A stretch of 63,832 nt of DNA, from positions 1-63,832 of the forward strand of contig JAFDWK010000066.1 in assembly GCA_018268515.1 (NCBI GenBank), read 5' to 3'. Positions within the stretch are counted from its first letter, which is position 1, and each line of letters starts with the position of its first letter. Both the position numbers and the translations under genes were made by a program. The notes under the pieces were generated by a model. That model saw nothing but the letters and a program-made list of their open reading frames with translations. It made no database searches and had not been told where the DNA came from. Below are positions 51,842 to 62,249 of the stretch, piece after piece. This DNA is from Actinomycetota bacterium (GTDB lineage Bacteria; Actinomycetota; Actinomycetes; Actinomycetales; Microbacteriaceae).

Positions 51842-52506
51842 GCGGTCCTCTCGTCGAATCCGTCGGCGCCGTCGTCGAGCAGCGGGGAGATCGGCGGCAG
51901 CTCGTCGAGCGAGTTGATGCCGAGGTTCCGCAGCAGGGCGTCGGTGGTGCCGTAGTTGATCGCCCCGGTCTCGGAGTCCTGGAAGAGCTCGGTGATGAGC
52001 CCGCGGCCGAGCAGGGTGCGCACCACGGAGTCGACGTTCACTGCGCGGATCGAAGCCACCTGGCCGCGGGTGACCGGCTGCTTGTACGCGATCACGGCGA
52101 GGGTCTCGAGGGCCGCCTGCGACAGCCGGGCGGGAGCCTGACCGCCCACGAAGTCCGCGACGAGATCGTCATAGTCCTCGCGCACGTACAGCCGCCAGCC
52201 GCCGCCGACCTCGCGCAGCTCGAAGCCGCGCCGTGGCCCCTGCCCGCGTCCGTCGTATTCCTCGACGAGGGACTCGATCGCCTGGCGCACGGCGGGCACC
52301 GGAGCGCCGACCGCGGCGGCGAGGGAGACCAGGCCGTGCGGCTCGTCGAGGATGAGCAGGATCGCCTCGAGCTTCTCCGTGAGCGGCTGCTCCACGGTCA
52401 GCCGGTCCTCGATCTCGGTCTCGTCGATCGCAGTGTCATCGATCGCAGTGTCATCGATCGCAGTGTCATCGATCGCCGTGTCATCGATCGCAGCGTCATC
52501 GGTCAT
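51838..52506 (-). CDS. scpB: Segregation and condensation protein B
   Basis: 222 aa partner of ScpA in the SMC condensin complex. Two winged-helix domains are clear from about residue 38 (LTEKLEAILLILDEPHGL; LSQAALETLAVIAYKQPVTRGQVASIRAVNVDSVVRTLLGRGLI). The first 30 residues are unusual: five tandem AIDDT pentapeptides from a 15-bp DNA repeat. The ATG overlaps the scpA stop by 11 bp. Known ScpB proteins begin near the TEKLEA part, so the repeat is an added tail. Confidence 0.95.
   Translation of the reverse strand: MTDDAAIDDTAIDDTAIDDTAIDDTAIDETEIEDRLTVEQPLTEKLEAILLILDEPHGLVSLAAAVGAPVPAVRQAIESLVEEYDGRGQGPRRGFELREVGGGWRLYVREDYDDLVADFVGGQAPARLSQAALETLAVIAYKQPVTRGQVASIRAVNVDSVVRTLLGRGLITELFQDSETGAINYGTTDALLRNLGINSLDELPPISPLLDDGADGFDERTA
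52426..52500. repeat. Five 15-bp tandem repeats at the start of scpB
   Basis: GATCGCAGTGTCATC units (three identical, two with one change) encoding AIDDT pentapeptides directly after the start codon region. Confidence 0.9.
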
Positions 52507-53383
52507 AGTCGGCTCCCAACGTCGCCAGCATCTCGTCGGTCCAGTGCTCGGCCGACCACCGCAGGGTCAGCTCGCCGAGCGGCTCCAGCTGCTCGAAGCT
52601 CAGGGCCGCATGCCGGTACAGCTCCAGCACGGACAGGAAGCGCGCCACCACGATCCCGGGCTCCGCGGCCCCCGCCACGATCTCACGGAACGTCACGGAC
52701 TCCGCGCTGCGCAGCAGCGTCACCACGATCGCCGCCTGCTCCCGGATGCTGACCAGCGGCGCGTGCAGGTGGTCGAGCCCGACCGTGGGGATCTCCTTCG
52801 GTGCGAAGGCGAGAAGGGCGAGCGTGCCGAAGTCGGCGGCGCTGAGCGTCCAGACCAGCTCCGGCGTGCGTGCGCGGTGCTTCTCGTCCAGCCGCACCGC
52901 GCGGGCGTGCCGCCGGTCCTCGTACTGCAGGCTGCGCGCGAACCAGGCGGAGACCTCCTTGAACGCGCGGTACTGCAGCAGCCGCGCGAACAGCAGGTCC
53001 CGAGCCTCCAGGAGCGCGACGGATTCGGCGTCGACGAGCTCGCCCTGCGGCAGGAGACCTGCGACCTTCATGTCCAGCAGGGTCGCCGCGACGACGAGGA
53101 ACTCGCTGGTCTCGTCGAGGTCGATCCCTGAGCCCCTCGAGCTGTCGGTGCTCGAGCCTGTCGCGGGGCCGAGCTCGCGCAGATACGCGATGAACTCATC
53201 GGTGACCTTGCTCAGCGACACCTCGGTGATGTCCATCTCATGCTTCGAGATGAGGGTCAGCAGCAGATCGAACGGCCCGTCGAAGTTCGACAGGGAGACG
53301 CGGAACCCTTCGACGGGCCCGGGGGTCATGTCCGGCTCGGGGATCGGGGCGTCCTCGGGGATCGCGTCAGGCGACGGCGCCAC
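52496..53383 (-). CDS. scpA: Segregation and condensation protein A
   Basis: 295 aa kleisin that closes the SMC ring. The N-terminal SMC-binding part is FRVSLSNFDGPFDLLLTLISKHEMDITEVSLSKVTDEFIAYL, the middle contains EFLVVAATLLDMKVAGLLP, and the C-terminal winged helix ends LTLRWSAEHWTDEMLATLG. A loop near residues 74-92 (GPATGSSTDSSRGSGIDLD) is encoded by a double repeat element and is longer than usual. The GTG start overlaps parA by 17 bp. Confidence 0.94.
   Translation of the reverse strand: MAPSPDAIPEDAPIPEPDMTPGPVEGFRVSLSNFDGPFDLLLTLISKHEMDITEVSLSKVTDEFIAYLRELGPATGSSTDSSRGSGIDLDETSEFLVVAATLLDMKVAGLLPQGELVDAESVALLEARDLLFARLLQYRAFKEVSAWFARSLQYEDRRHARAVRLDEKHRARTPELVWTLSAADFGTLALLAFAPKEIPTVGLDHLHAPLVSIREQAAIVVTLLRSAESVTFREIVAGAAEPGIVVARFLSVLELYRHAALSFEQLEPLGELTLRWSAEHWTDEMLATLGADYDR
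53125..53168. repeat. Double CCTGAGCC-type element inside scpA
   Basis: Two related half elements, CCCTGAGCCCCTCGA and CTCGAGCCTGTCGCGGGG, lie next to each other and encode the Gly/Ser-rich ScpA loop. Confidence 0.65.
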
Positions 53384-54230
53384 GGGCGACCAGCTCCCGG
53401 GCCAGTCGCAGGTACGCCTGTGCGGCGGGGTGCTCCGGCGCGAACTCGGTGATCGGCACGCCCGACACCGACGCGTCGGGGAACTTCACGGTGCGCCCGA
53501 TCACGGTCTCGAGGACGTCGTCGCCGAAGGCCTCGACCACGCGCTCCAGCACTTCGCGGGAGTGCAGGGTGCGGGCGTCGTACATCGTGGCGAGCAGGCC
53601 GTCGAGGGTGATCGAGGGATTGAGGCGGTCGCGCACCTTGTCGATCGTCTCGATGAGCAGGGCGACACCGCGCAGCGCGAAGAACTCGCACTCGAGCGGG
53701 ATCAGCACGCCGTGCGCGGCGGTGAGCGCGTTCACGGTGAGCAGGCCCAGCGAGGGCTGACAGTCGATGAGGATGACGTCGTAGTCCCCCGCCACCTGGC
53801 GCAGCACGCGGGACAGGATCGTCTCGCGGGCGACCTCGTTGACCAGATGCACCTCGGCGGCGGACAGGTCGATGTTGGCGGGGATCAGATCCAGGCCTTC
53901 GACGCCGGTGTGCACGATCGCCTCGCGCGGGTCGCGCTTGGTGTCCAGCAGCAGGTCGTAGACCGTGGGGATGTCGTGGGTGGGGATCCCGAGACCCGCC
54001 GAGAGGGCGCCCTGCGGGTCGAAGTCGACGGCGAGCACCTTGCGCCCGTACTCGGCGAAGGCCGCGGCGAGGTTGATCGACGTCGTGGTCTTGCCGACGC
54101 CGCCCTTCTGGTTGCACAGCGCGATGATCCGCGCGGGACCGTGCGCCTTCAGCGGAGCAGGGATGGGGAAGCCCTGGTAGGGACGCCCGGTCGGCCCGAT
54201 CGGGGTGTCGTCCTTCGTCTTCGTCGCCAC
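53367..54230 (-). CDS. ParA/Soj-family ATPase of the scpAB operon
   Basis: 287 aa. The deviant Walker A is CNQKGGVGKTTTSIN near residue 40, then VDFDPQGALSAGLG, VILIDCQPSLGLLTVN and ECEFFALRGV, the full ParA set. It is like mycobacterial Rv1708, which also precedes scpA. There is no parB here, so it may help condensin loading or position another cargo rather than segregate the origin. The ATG at 54230 lies 78 bp after xerD. Confidence 0.93.
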   Translation of the reverse strand: MATKTKDDTPIGPTGRPYQGFPIPAPLKAHGPARIIALCNQKGGVGKTTTSINLAAAFAEYGRKVLAVDFDPQGALSAGLGIPTHDIPTVYDLLLDTKRDPREAIVHTGVEGLDLIPANIDLSAAEVHLVNEVARETILSRVLRQVAGDYDVILIDCQPSLGLLTVNALTAAHGVLIPLECEFFALRGVALLIETIDKVRDRLNPSITLDGLLATMYDARTLHSREVLERVVEAFGDDVLETVIGRTVKFPDASVSGVPITEFAPEHPAAQAYLRLARELVARGAVA

Positions 54231-54308
54231 GTTTCTCCTGCTCGTCGTGCTCGATCGATCATAGCCGCCGACGAGGTTCCGGCCCCGGCCCCACGCCGGT
54301 CCGCCGGA

Positions 54309-55211
54309 TCAGCGTGCGCGCGGATGAGCGGTCGCGTACACGTCGCGCAGCGCATCGACCGATACATGCGTGTAGATCTGGGTCGTCGCGACCGAGGCGT
54401 GCCCCAGCAGCTCCTGCACGACGCGCACGTCGGCGCCGCCCTGCAGCAGATGCGTGGCGAAGGAGTGCCGCAGCGTGTGCGGGGAGACCTCGGCTGTGAT
54501 CTGCGCGCCTTCCGCCGCCGCGCGGATCACCAGCCACGCGCTCTGCCTGCTGAGCGGGGCGCCGCGCGCGCCGAGGAACAGCTTCGCCGAGGCTCGTCCC
54601 TTGGCGGCCAATGCGGGACGCACGCGGGTGAGGTAGGCGTCGACGGCGGCCCGCGCGTACGAGCCGACGGGCACGATGCGCTCCTTGGATCCCTTGCCGC
54701 GCAGCCGCAGCACGTCGCCATGCGCGAGATCGTCGACGTCGAGGGATACGGCCTCGGACACGCGCGCACCCGTGGCGTAGAGGAGCTCGAGCAGCGCGCG
54801 GTCGCGGATCCCGATCGGGTCCTCGGCGGAGGGAGCGGCGAGCAGGCGCTCGACCTGGTCGATCGTGAGCGCCTTCGGCAGCCGCTGCGGCTGCCTGGGC
54901 GGGCGCAGCCGGGAGCTCGGATCCGTCTCGGCGATCCCCTCGCGGGTGAGGAACCGATGCCAGCCGCGCACCGAGGACTGCAGCCGGGCGAGGCTCGATG
55001 CGGCGGGCGGCGGCTCCGCACCCGCCCGCTCCGCCACGAACGCGGCGACGGCATCCGCGGTGATCGCGTCCGTGTCGGCGATCCCCTGCTCCCCCAGCCA
55101 CGCCAGGTATCCGTCGAGGTCGCGGCGATACGCGGCGAGCGTGTGCGGGGCGAGCCCCCGCTCGATCGTCACATGCCGCAGGTACGCATCGAGCGCCCGG
55201 TCGAGCTGCAC
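54309..55211 (-). CDS. xerD: Site-specific tyrosine recombinase XerD
   Basis: 300 aa recombinase that resolves chromosome dimers at dif with XerC. The catalytic residues are R150 ([11 protein letters not shown]), the Lys in GKGSKER, H245 and R248 ([17 protein letters not shown]), H271 ([13 protein letters not shown]) and the nucleophile Y280. The N-terminal SAM-like core-binding domain is intact. The GTG start stands 17 bp after the Nudix stop. It is in the housekeeping Rv1701 position, not an integrase of an element. Confidence 0.95.
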   Translation of the reverse strand: MQLDRALDAYLRHVTIERGLAPHTLAAYRRDLDGYLAWLGEQGIADTDAITADAVAAFVAERAGAEPPPAASSLARLQSSVRGWHRFLTREGIAETDPSSRLRPPRQPQRLPKALTIDQVERLLAAPSAEDPIGIRDRALLELLYATGARVSEAVSLDVDDLAHGDVLRLRGKGSKERIVPVGSYARAAVDAYLTRVRPALAAKGRASAKLFLGARGAPLSRQSAWLVIRAAAEGAQITAEVSPHTLRHSFATHLLQGGADVRVVQELLGHASVATTQIYTHVSVDALRDVYATAHPRAR

Positions 55212-55228
55212 GTCAGGCCGCCCGCATG

Positions 55229-55828
55229 TCAGCCCTCGCGGTGCTGCCGCTCCGGCGACGACCGGCGCCGCTCGGCCGCGAGCACGCCCGAGGCGAGGAT
55301 GCCGTTGCGGAAGCGCCCCTCGAGCACGCCGTCGACGGCGTCGGCGAGCGGCACCCAGGCCAGCAGGATGTCCGCCTCCTCGTCCTCGCGGTCGAACGCC
55401 ACGTCCGCAGGGCTCAGCCCGGTCGCGAGGTAGAGGTGGATGATCTCGGAGTTGCTGCCCGGCGTGGTGTAGATGGAGAGCAGCGGCTCCCAGGACGCCG
55501 CGACCAGATCCGCCTCTTCAGCGAGCTCCCGCCGCGCGGCGTCCATCGGGTCCTCGCCCGCCATGTCCAGCAGTCCCGCCGGCAGCTCCCAGTCGCGCTG
55601 GCGGATCGGGTGGCGGTACTGCTGGATGAGCAGCACGTTCCCGTCCTCGTCGATCGCCACGACCGCGACCGCGCCCGTGTGGTCGAGATACTGCCGCACG
55701 ATCTCACCGTCGCCGTAGCGCACCCGGTCCTCGCGGACGCTCCACACCGCGCCGCGGTACACCTCGGTGCTGGCGCGCACCTCGGGCGCGAACGGCTCGT
55801 CGCGCAGCGCGCCGGCGAAGTCCGTCAC
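55229..55828 (-). CDS. Nudix hydrolase (ADP-ribose pyrophosphatase type, Rv1700-like)
   Basis: 199 aa. The Nudix region [24 protein letters not shown] follows WELPAG. The final Gly of the consensus box is replaced (EEADL), a small deviation also seen in this family. Mycobacterial Rv1700 hydrolyses ADP-ribose. The GTG begins one base after the pyrG stop, which suggests coupled translation; gene order pyrG-Nudix-xerD is as in mycobacteria. Confidence 0.92.
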   Translation of the reverse strand: MTDFAGALRDEPFAPEVRASTEVYRGAVWSVREDRVRYGDGEIVRQYLDHTGAVAVVAIDEDGNVLLIQQYRHPIRQRDWELPAGLLDMAGEDPMDAARRELAEEADLVAASWEPLLSIYTTPGSNSEIIHLYLATGLSPADVAFDREDEEADILLAWVPLADAVDGVLEGRFRNGILASGVLAAERRRSSPERQHREG

Positions 55829-55829
55829 G

Positions 55830-57524
<1,695 letters not shown>

Positions 57525-57597
57525 TTATCCTATCAGTCGATGAGAGCGGAGAGCTCGTCGGGATCCGGCGGGTTCGCGCCTGCGGGGACGATCCGGG

Positions 57598-59283
57598 CTA
57601 TTCCTCGCGCAGGGCGAGCAGCTCGCGGGCGTGCTCGAGAGCGGCGCCCGAATCGGCGAGGCCGCTCAGCAGGCGCGCCATCTCGGCCTCGCGGTCCTCG
57701 CCGTCGAGGCGGCGGACGCTGGAGGCGGTGACCTGGCCGTCGTTCGCCTTCACGACGCTGAGGTGGTTGTTCGCGAACGCGGCCACCTGGGCGAGGTGGG
57801 TCACGGCGATGACCTGCGAGGTGCGCGCGAGCCGGGCCAGGCGCCGCCCGACCTCGATCGCGGCGGCGCCGCCGATGCCGGCGTCGACCTCGTCGAAGAC
57901 GAACGTCGGGACGGGATCCGTGCCGGCGATCACGACCTCGATCGCGAGCATGACGCGCGACAGCTCGCCGCCCGAGGCGCCCTTCGCGACGGATCGCGGA
58001 TCCGCGCCGGGGTGCGGAGCGAGGAGGATTGCGACGTCATCGCACCCGTGTGCGCTCTCGGCGCCCTGGGTGACCGCGACGACCAGGCGGGCGTCCGGCA
58101 TCGCGAGGGCATGCAGCTCCTCGGTGACGGCGGCGCCGAGCCGGCCTGCGGCCTCGGTGCGCGTCGTGGTGAGCGCGGACGCCGCCTCGTCGAGGGTCGC
58201 GCGTGCGGCGTCGCGCTCGACCGTGAGTCGTTCGATGTGATCGGAGTCGTCGTCGAGTTCGGCGAGCCGGGCGGATCCGGTGTTCCAGAGTTCGAGGGCG
58301 GCGTCGAGCGTGCCGTGCGCGCGAACGAGAGCGGCGAGTGCGGCACGGCGCTCCTCGACGGCGGCCAGCTCGTGCGGACCGGATTCGTCGAGGTCGGCGA
58401 GATACCCGCTCAGCTGCGCGGCGATGTCCGTGGCGCGGTAGCCGATCTCGGCGATGCTCTCGGCGATCGCCGTCAGCTCCGGATCGCTCGCCCGCTCCAG
58501 CGCGCGCCGGGCCTCGGCGGCGAACGTCGAGATGTCGCTGCCGCCGTCCTCGTCTGAGAACGCCGCCCGGGCGACCGCGGCGGCCTGGCGCAGCTCCTCG
58601 GCATTGGCGAGCCGCTCCGCACGTTCGGCGAGGGCGTCATCCTCCCCCGGCTGCGGATCGGTCGCCTCGATGAGCGCGAGCGCGGCGCGCAGGTCGTCGG
58701 CCTCGCTGCGGCGCCGATCCTGATTGCCGCTGATCTCCTCCAGCTGCGCGGACAGGGACCGCCAGCGCTCCCACGCGTTCTCGTAATCGGTCCTGACGAG
58801 TGCGATCGCCGATCCGCCGAAGCGGTCCAGGGCGTCCCGCTGCGCCGCCGCGGAACGCAGTCGCAGCTGCTCCGACTGCCCGTGCACCACCACGAGGTCG
58901 TCGGCGAGGTTCGCGAGCACGCCGGCCGGGGCAGCGCGACCGCCGACGCTCGCCCGGCTGCGCCCCTCGGCGGTGAGGGTGCGGGAGACGTACAGTTCGC
59001 CCCGCTCGTCGTCGTAGGGTTCGAGCTCACCGCCGGCATCGGCGACCGTGTCGGCGACGGATCCGGAACTCGGCACGATCCACACGCCCGCGACCGAGGC
59101 CTGTGCCGCCCCTGCGCGCACGGCACCGGAGTCGGCCCGCGCGCCCAGCAGCAGACCGAGGCCGGTGACGACCATCGTCTTGCCCGCACCGGTCTCGCCG
59201 GTGATCGCCGTGAATCCGGGACCGATCGGCAGCACCGCCTCGGCGATCACGCCGAGGTCGCGCAGGCGCATCTCCTCGATCAT
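57598..59283 (-). CDS. recN: DNA repair protein RecN
   Basis: 561 aa SMC-like ATPase for double-strand break repair. Walker A is ITGETGAGKTMVVTGLGLLLGAR; two long coiled-coil arms (about 150-400) follow; the signature and Walker B are SGGELSRVMLAIEVV and TFVFDEVDAGIGG. The ATG at 59283 overlaps the NAD kinase stop (ATGA). In mycobacteria two genes separate recN and pyrG (Rv1697, Rv1698); here only 79 bp do. Confidence 0.95.
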   Translation of the reverse strand: MIEEMRLRDLGVIAEAVLPIGPGFTAITGETGAGKTMVVTGLGLLLGARADSGAVRAGAAQASVAGVWIVPSSGSVADTVADAGGELEPYDDERGELYVSRTLTAEGRSRASVGGRAAPAGVLANLADDLVVVHGQSEQLRLRSAAAQRDALDRFGGSAIALVRTDYENAWERWRSLSAQLEEISGNQDRRRSEADDLRAALALIEATDPQPGEDDALAERAERLANAEELRQAAAVARAAFSDEDGGSDISTFAAEARRALERASDPELTAIAESIAEIGYRATDIAAQLSGYLADLDESGPHELAAVEERRAALAALVRAHGTLDAALELWNTGSARLAELDDDSDHIERLTVERDAARATLDEAASALTTTRTEAAGRLGAAVTEELHALAMPDARLVVAVTQGAESAHGCDDVAILLAPHPGADPRSVAKGASGGELSRVMLAIEVVIAGTDPVPTFVFDEVDAGIGGAAAIEVGRRLARLARTSQVIAVTHLAQVAAFANNHLSVVKANDGQVTASSVRRLDGEDREAEMARLLSGLADSGAALEHARELLALREE

Positions 59284-60188
59284 GCCTCGGCTCCCCTCCA
59301 CCCGGACACCGGCAGCTGGAACTTGCGCACCAGCCGGTCGGTGAACACGCTCGGGTGCAGCCGCGCCAGGCGCACGGGACGCGAGGAGCGGCGCACCACG
59401 ACCCTGGCGCCGCGGGGGAGCTCATGCGAGCGCCGTCCATCGCACCAGAGCATCGCCATGCCGTCGTTGCGGTCCAGCAGCTCGATCGCGACCGACGCCC
59501 CGGGGGCGACGACGAGCGGCCGGGCGAACAGCGCATGTGCGGACAGCGGCACCACGGCGATGGCTTCGACGCTCGGCCAGATGACCGGCCCGCCCGCGGA
59601 GAAGTTGTATGCGGTCGCGCCGGTCGGCGTGGACACCACCATGCCGTCGCAGCCGAAACTGGTGAGCGGTCGCCCGTCGATCTCGACGACCACCTCGATC
59701 ATGCGCTCGCGGCTGGCCTTCTCCACGGTGGCCTCGTTCAGGGCCCAGGTGCTGTAGATGACGGATCCGTCCGTGTCCTTCACGCGCACGGCGAGCGCCA
59801 TGCGCTCCTCCACGGAGTAGTCCCGGTCGATGATGCGCGCCACCGCGGCGTCCATGTCGTCCCGCTCGATCTCGGCGAGGAAGCCCACGTGCCCCATGTT
59901 GATCCCGAGGATGGGCGCCGTGCCGTCGCGGACGAGCTCCGCCGCGCGCAGGATCGTGCCGTCGCCGCCGAGTACGATCGCGAGCTCGATGTCCTCGACC
60001 GGGATGTCGGTCCCGAGCAGGTCGACGTCGGCGAAGAACACGTCCTCGGCGGCGAGATCGGCGCGGTCCTCCGCGGACAGGACGGGAGTCGCACCGGCGC
60101 CGCGGAGCGCGGTGACGACGCGACGGGCGGCCTGCACGGTGTCGTCCCGGCGCGCGTGTGCGACGACGAGGATCCTGCGCTCGTTCAT
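59280..60188 (-). CDS. nadK: NAD kinase
   Basis: 302 aa enzyme that makes NADP from NAD. The GGDGT motif (VLGGDGTILRAAEL) and NEATVEK, plus the C-terminal GxGxxG-type turn CDGMVVSTPTGATAYNFSAGGP, are complete. The ATG at 60188 overlaps the tlyA stop (ATGA); the longer frame to 61097 is antisense noise. Order tlyA-nadK-recN is strongly conserved in actinobacteria. Confidence 0.96.
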   Translation of the reverse strand: MNERRILVVAHARRDDTVQAARRVVTALRGAGATPVLSAEDRADLAAEDVFFADVDLLGTDIPVEDIELAIVLGGDGTILRAAELVRDGTAPILGINMGHVGFLAEIERDDMDAAVARIIDRDYSVEERMALAVRVKDTDGSVIYSTWALNEATVEKASRERMIEVVVEIDGRPLTSFGCDGMVVSTPTGATAYNFSAGGPVIWPSVEAIAVVPLSAHALFARPLVVAPGASVAIELLDRNDGMAMLWCDGRRSHELPRGARVVVRRSSRPVRLARLHPSVFTDRLVRKFQLPVSGWRGAEA

Positions 60189-61000
60189 CGGCCTCCTGCC
60201 ATCTCGTCGATCGTGCTCAACCATTCTGTCGGATTGCCCTCGGGCCCGCGGAAGCGCTCCCCGGATCGCAGCCGCACGAGGTACTCGGCGTTGCCGTGCG
60301 TGCCGAGGATCGGCGACGGCAGGAACCCGGCGACGCCGAACCCCTGATCCCAGGCGCTCCACAGCACTCTGGCGACCGCATCGGCGCGCACGGTCGGGTT
60401 GGTCACCAGCCCGCCGCGCACGGCGGTGCGGCCCACCTCGAACTGCGGCTTGACGAGCAGCACCACATCGGCGCCGTCCGCGGCGGTGGCCGCGATCGCC
60501 GGGATCACCAGAGTCAGAGAGATGAAGGAGAGGTCGCCGACGATCAGCGACGGGCGTTCCTGCTCCCCCGTCGCCTCGGCGAGCGTCTGCGCGTCCATGT
60601 GGCGGACGTTGAAGCCTTCCACGGCCACGACCCCGGGATCCGCCCGCACCGCCGCGGCGAGCTGATCGTGCCCCACATCCACGGCGAGGACCCGGCGTGC
60701 GCCCCGCTCGCGCAGCACCTGCGTGAATCCGCCGGTGGACGCGCCCATGTCGAGGGCGAGCCGCCCCGCGGGGTCGAGCGCGAAGCCGTCCAGCGCCGCG
60801 AGCAGCTTGTGCGCCCCGCGGCTGACGTAGTGATCGGCTCCGGCGACCGCGAGGACATCGCCGTCCTCGACCTTCATCGACGCCTTGACGACGGGCAGGC
60901 CGTTGACGGTCACGAGCCCCTGATCGATGAGCGTCGCCGCGTGCGAACGGGAGCGTGCGATACCGCGCCCTGCGAGCGCCGCGTCCAGACGGGCCGTCAT
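60185..61000 (-). CDS. tlyA: TlyA 16S/23S rRNA 2'-O-methyltransferase
   Basis: 271 aa. An N-terminal S4 domain (RLDAALAGRGIARSRSHAATLIDQGLVTVNG) is joined to an FtsJ-like methyltransferase (LDMGASTGGFTQVL, VDVGHDQLA, KPQFEVG). In mycobacteria it methylates 16S and 23S rRNA and gives capreomycin sensitivity. It overlaps the small upstream gene and nadK by 4 bp each. Confidence 0.95.
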   Translation of the reverse strand: MTARLDAALAGRGIARSRSHAATLIDQGLVTVNGLPVVKASMKVEDGDVLAVAGADHYVSRGAHKLLAALDGFALDPAGRLALDMGASTGGFTQVLRERGARRVLAVDVGHDQLAAAVRADPGVVAVEGFNVRHMDAQTLAEATGEQERPSLIVGDLSFISLTLVIPAIAATAADGADVVLLVKPQFEVGRTAVRGGLVTNPTVRADAVARVLWSAWDQGFGVAGFLPSPILGTHGNAEYLVRLRSGERFRGPEGNPTEWLSTIDEMAGGR

Positions 61001-61179
61001 CCGCGATCGGCACCCGACTGCGCGGGCGCGGCATCGCGCGGCGCGCTCTCCAGCCGGCGCGCGAGGTCATCGTGCAGCGCCTGATAGGCCGCGGCACGGG
61101 AATCCAGGGGCTGCCCCTCGATCAGGCGCAACCGACTCCAGAGCCCGTCGGCAGGATCCGGTTCCGTGTTCTCGCTCAC
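60997..61179 (-). CDS. Small hypothetical protein in the tlyA operon
   Basis: 60 aa, hydrophilic and helical, with no recognised domain (GLWSRLRLIEGQPLDSRAAAYQALHDDLARRLE in two parts). It lies between the HAD gene and tlyA, whose ATG overlaps its TGA. Small genes also occupy this place in other actinobacteria (Rv1693 in mycobacteria), so it is likely translated. GTG start at 61179. Confidence 0.7.
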   Translation of the reverse strand: MSENTEPDPADGLWSRLRLIEGQPLDSRAAAYQALHDDLARRLESAPRDAAPAQSGADRG

Positions 61180-61217
61180 GCTCTCAGCCTACGGCGAGAC
61201 GAGGACGTTCCGAGGGA

Positions 61218-62249
61218 TCACGGCCGGTGGAACGGATCCGCGTAGAGCCGCTCCGGCACCCGGAAGCCGAAGATCTGCCGCCCGGTGCGCCAGATCGCCG
61301 CGCTGCCGGCACGCACGAGATCGACAGGGCGATCGCCCTCGCTGAGGATCGTGACGTCCGGACCGTCGATGCGCACCGAAGCGCCCCGCACGGTGACCGT
61401 GTCCCCCTTGATCTGCGTCTGCGGGTACGGTTCGTCCAGCTCCCTCAGGTCGCCGAGGATGTAGGTCGGACGCGAGCCCTCAGGGGCCGCGAGCAGGTGC
61501 TTGGGGCGATCGATGCCGGTCAGCACCAGCACCGAATCGATGCCCGCACGGGAGGCGCCGGCGATGTCGGTGTCGAGGCGGTCGCCGATGAACAGGGGCT
61601 TCGTCGCGCCGAACCGCGCGACGGCCTCCTCGAAGATCGGAGTCTCCGGCTTGCCCGCGACCGTCGCCAGCCGGCCGATCGCGGTGTGCACGGCCGAGAC
61701 GAGCGTGCCGTTGCCCGGAGCGACACCACGCGACTGCGGGATCGTCCAGTCGGTGTTGGTCGCGATCCAGGGGATGCCGCCCTCGTCCTCGGGGAGTTTG
61801 AGCGCGAACGCCGCTTCGGCGAGGTCCTTCCAGCCGACCTCGGGGGCGAAGCCCTGCACGACAGCCGCCGGGGCGTCATCGGCGCTGCGCGTCACCCGGA
61901 AACCGGCCTTGTTCACCTCGTCGACGAGACCTTCCCCGCCGATGACGAGGATCGTGGATCCGGCGGGGATGAGCCCGCTGACCAGGCGCATCGCGGCTTG
62001 CGGGCTGGTGACGACCTCGTCCGGAGCGACGGTGAGGCCGAGCTCGGTCAGGTGCGCGGCCACCGAGGCGTCCGTGCGCGATGCATTGTTCGTGATGTAA
62101 CCGAGCCGGCGTGAGGCCTCGACCTTCTTCAGGCTCTCGATCGCATGAGGGATCGCGCCGGCACCCGCATACACCACGCCGTCGAGGTCGGCGAGCACCA
62201 CATCGACATCGGACAGCGGCGTGCGCTTGTCACGCGAGAAGAGACTCAC
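61218..62249 (-). CDS. HAD-IIA family phosphatase (NagD/Rv1692-like)
   Basis: 343 aa. The HAD motif I is VVLADLDGVVYAGAG with both Asp residues; the cap insertion and GDRLDTDIAGASRAG (motif IV) follow. Mycobacterial Rv1692 is a glycerol-3-phosphate phosphatase, so phospholipid glycerol recycling is possible. The C-terminal 70 residues go past the usual HAD end. GTG start overlaps the TPR gene stop (GTGA). Confidence 0.92.
   Translation of the reverse strand: MSLFSRDKRTPLSDVDVVLADLDGVVYAGAGAIPHAIESLKKVEASRRLGYITNNASRTDASVAAHLTELGLTVAPDEVVTSPQAAMRLVSGLIPAGSTILVIGGEGLVDEVNKAGFRVTRSADDAPAAVVQGFAPEVGWKDLAEAAFALKLPEDEGGIPWIATNTDWTIPQSRGVAPGNGTLVSAVHTAIGRLATVAGKPETPIFEEAVARFGATKPLFIGDRLDTDIAGASRAGIDSVLVLTGIDRPKHLLAAPEGSRPTYILGDLRELDEPYPQTQIKGDTVTVRGASVRIDGPDVTILSEGDRPVDLVRAGSAAIWRTGRQIFGFRVPERLYADPFHRP

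Noticed and set aside
54309-55211. Integrase of a mobile element
   Set aside because: Length, motifs and operon place match housekeeping XerD; no attachment sites or cargo genes.
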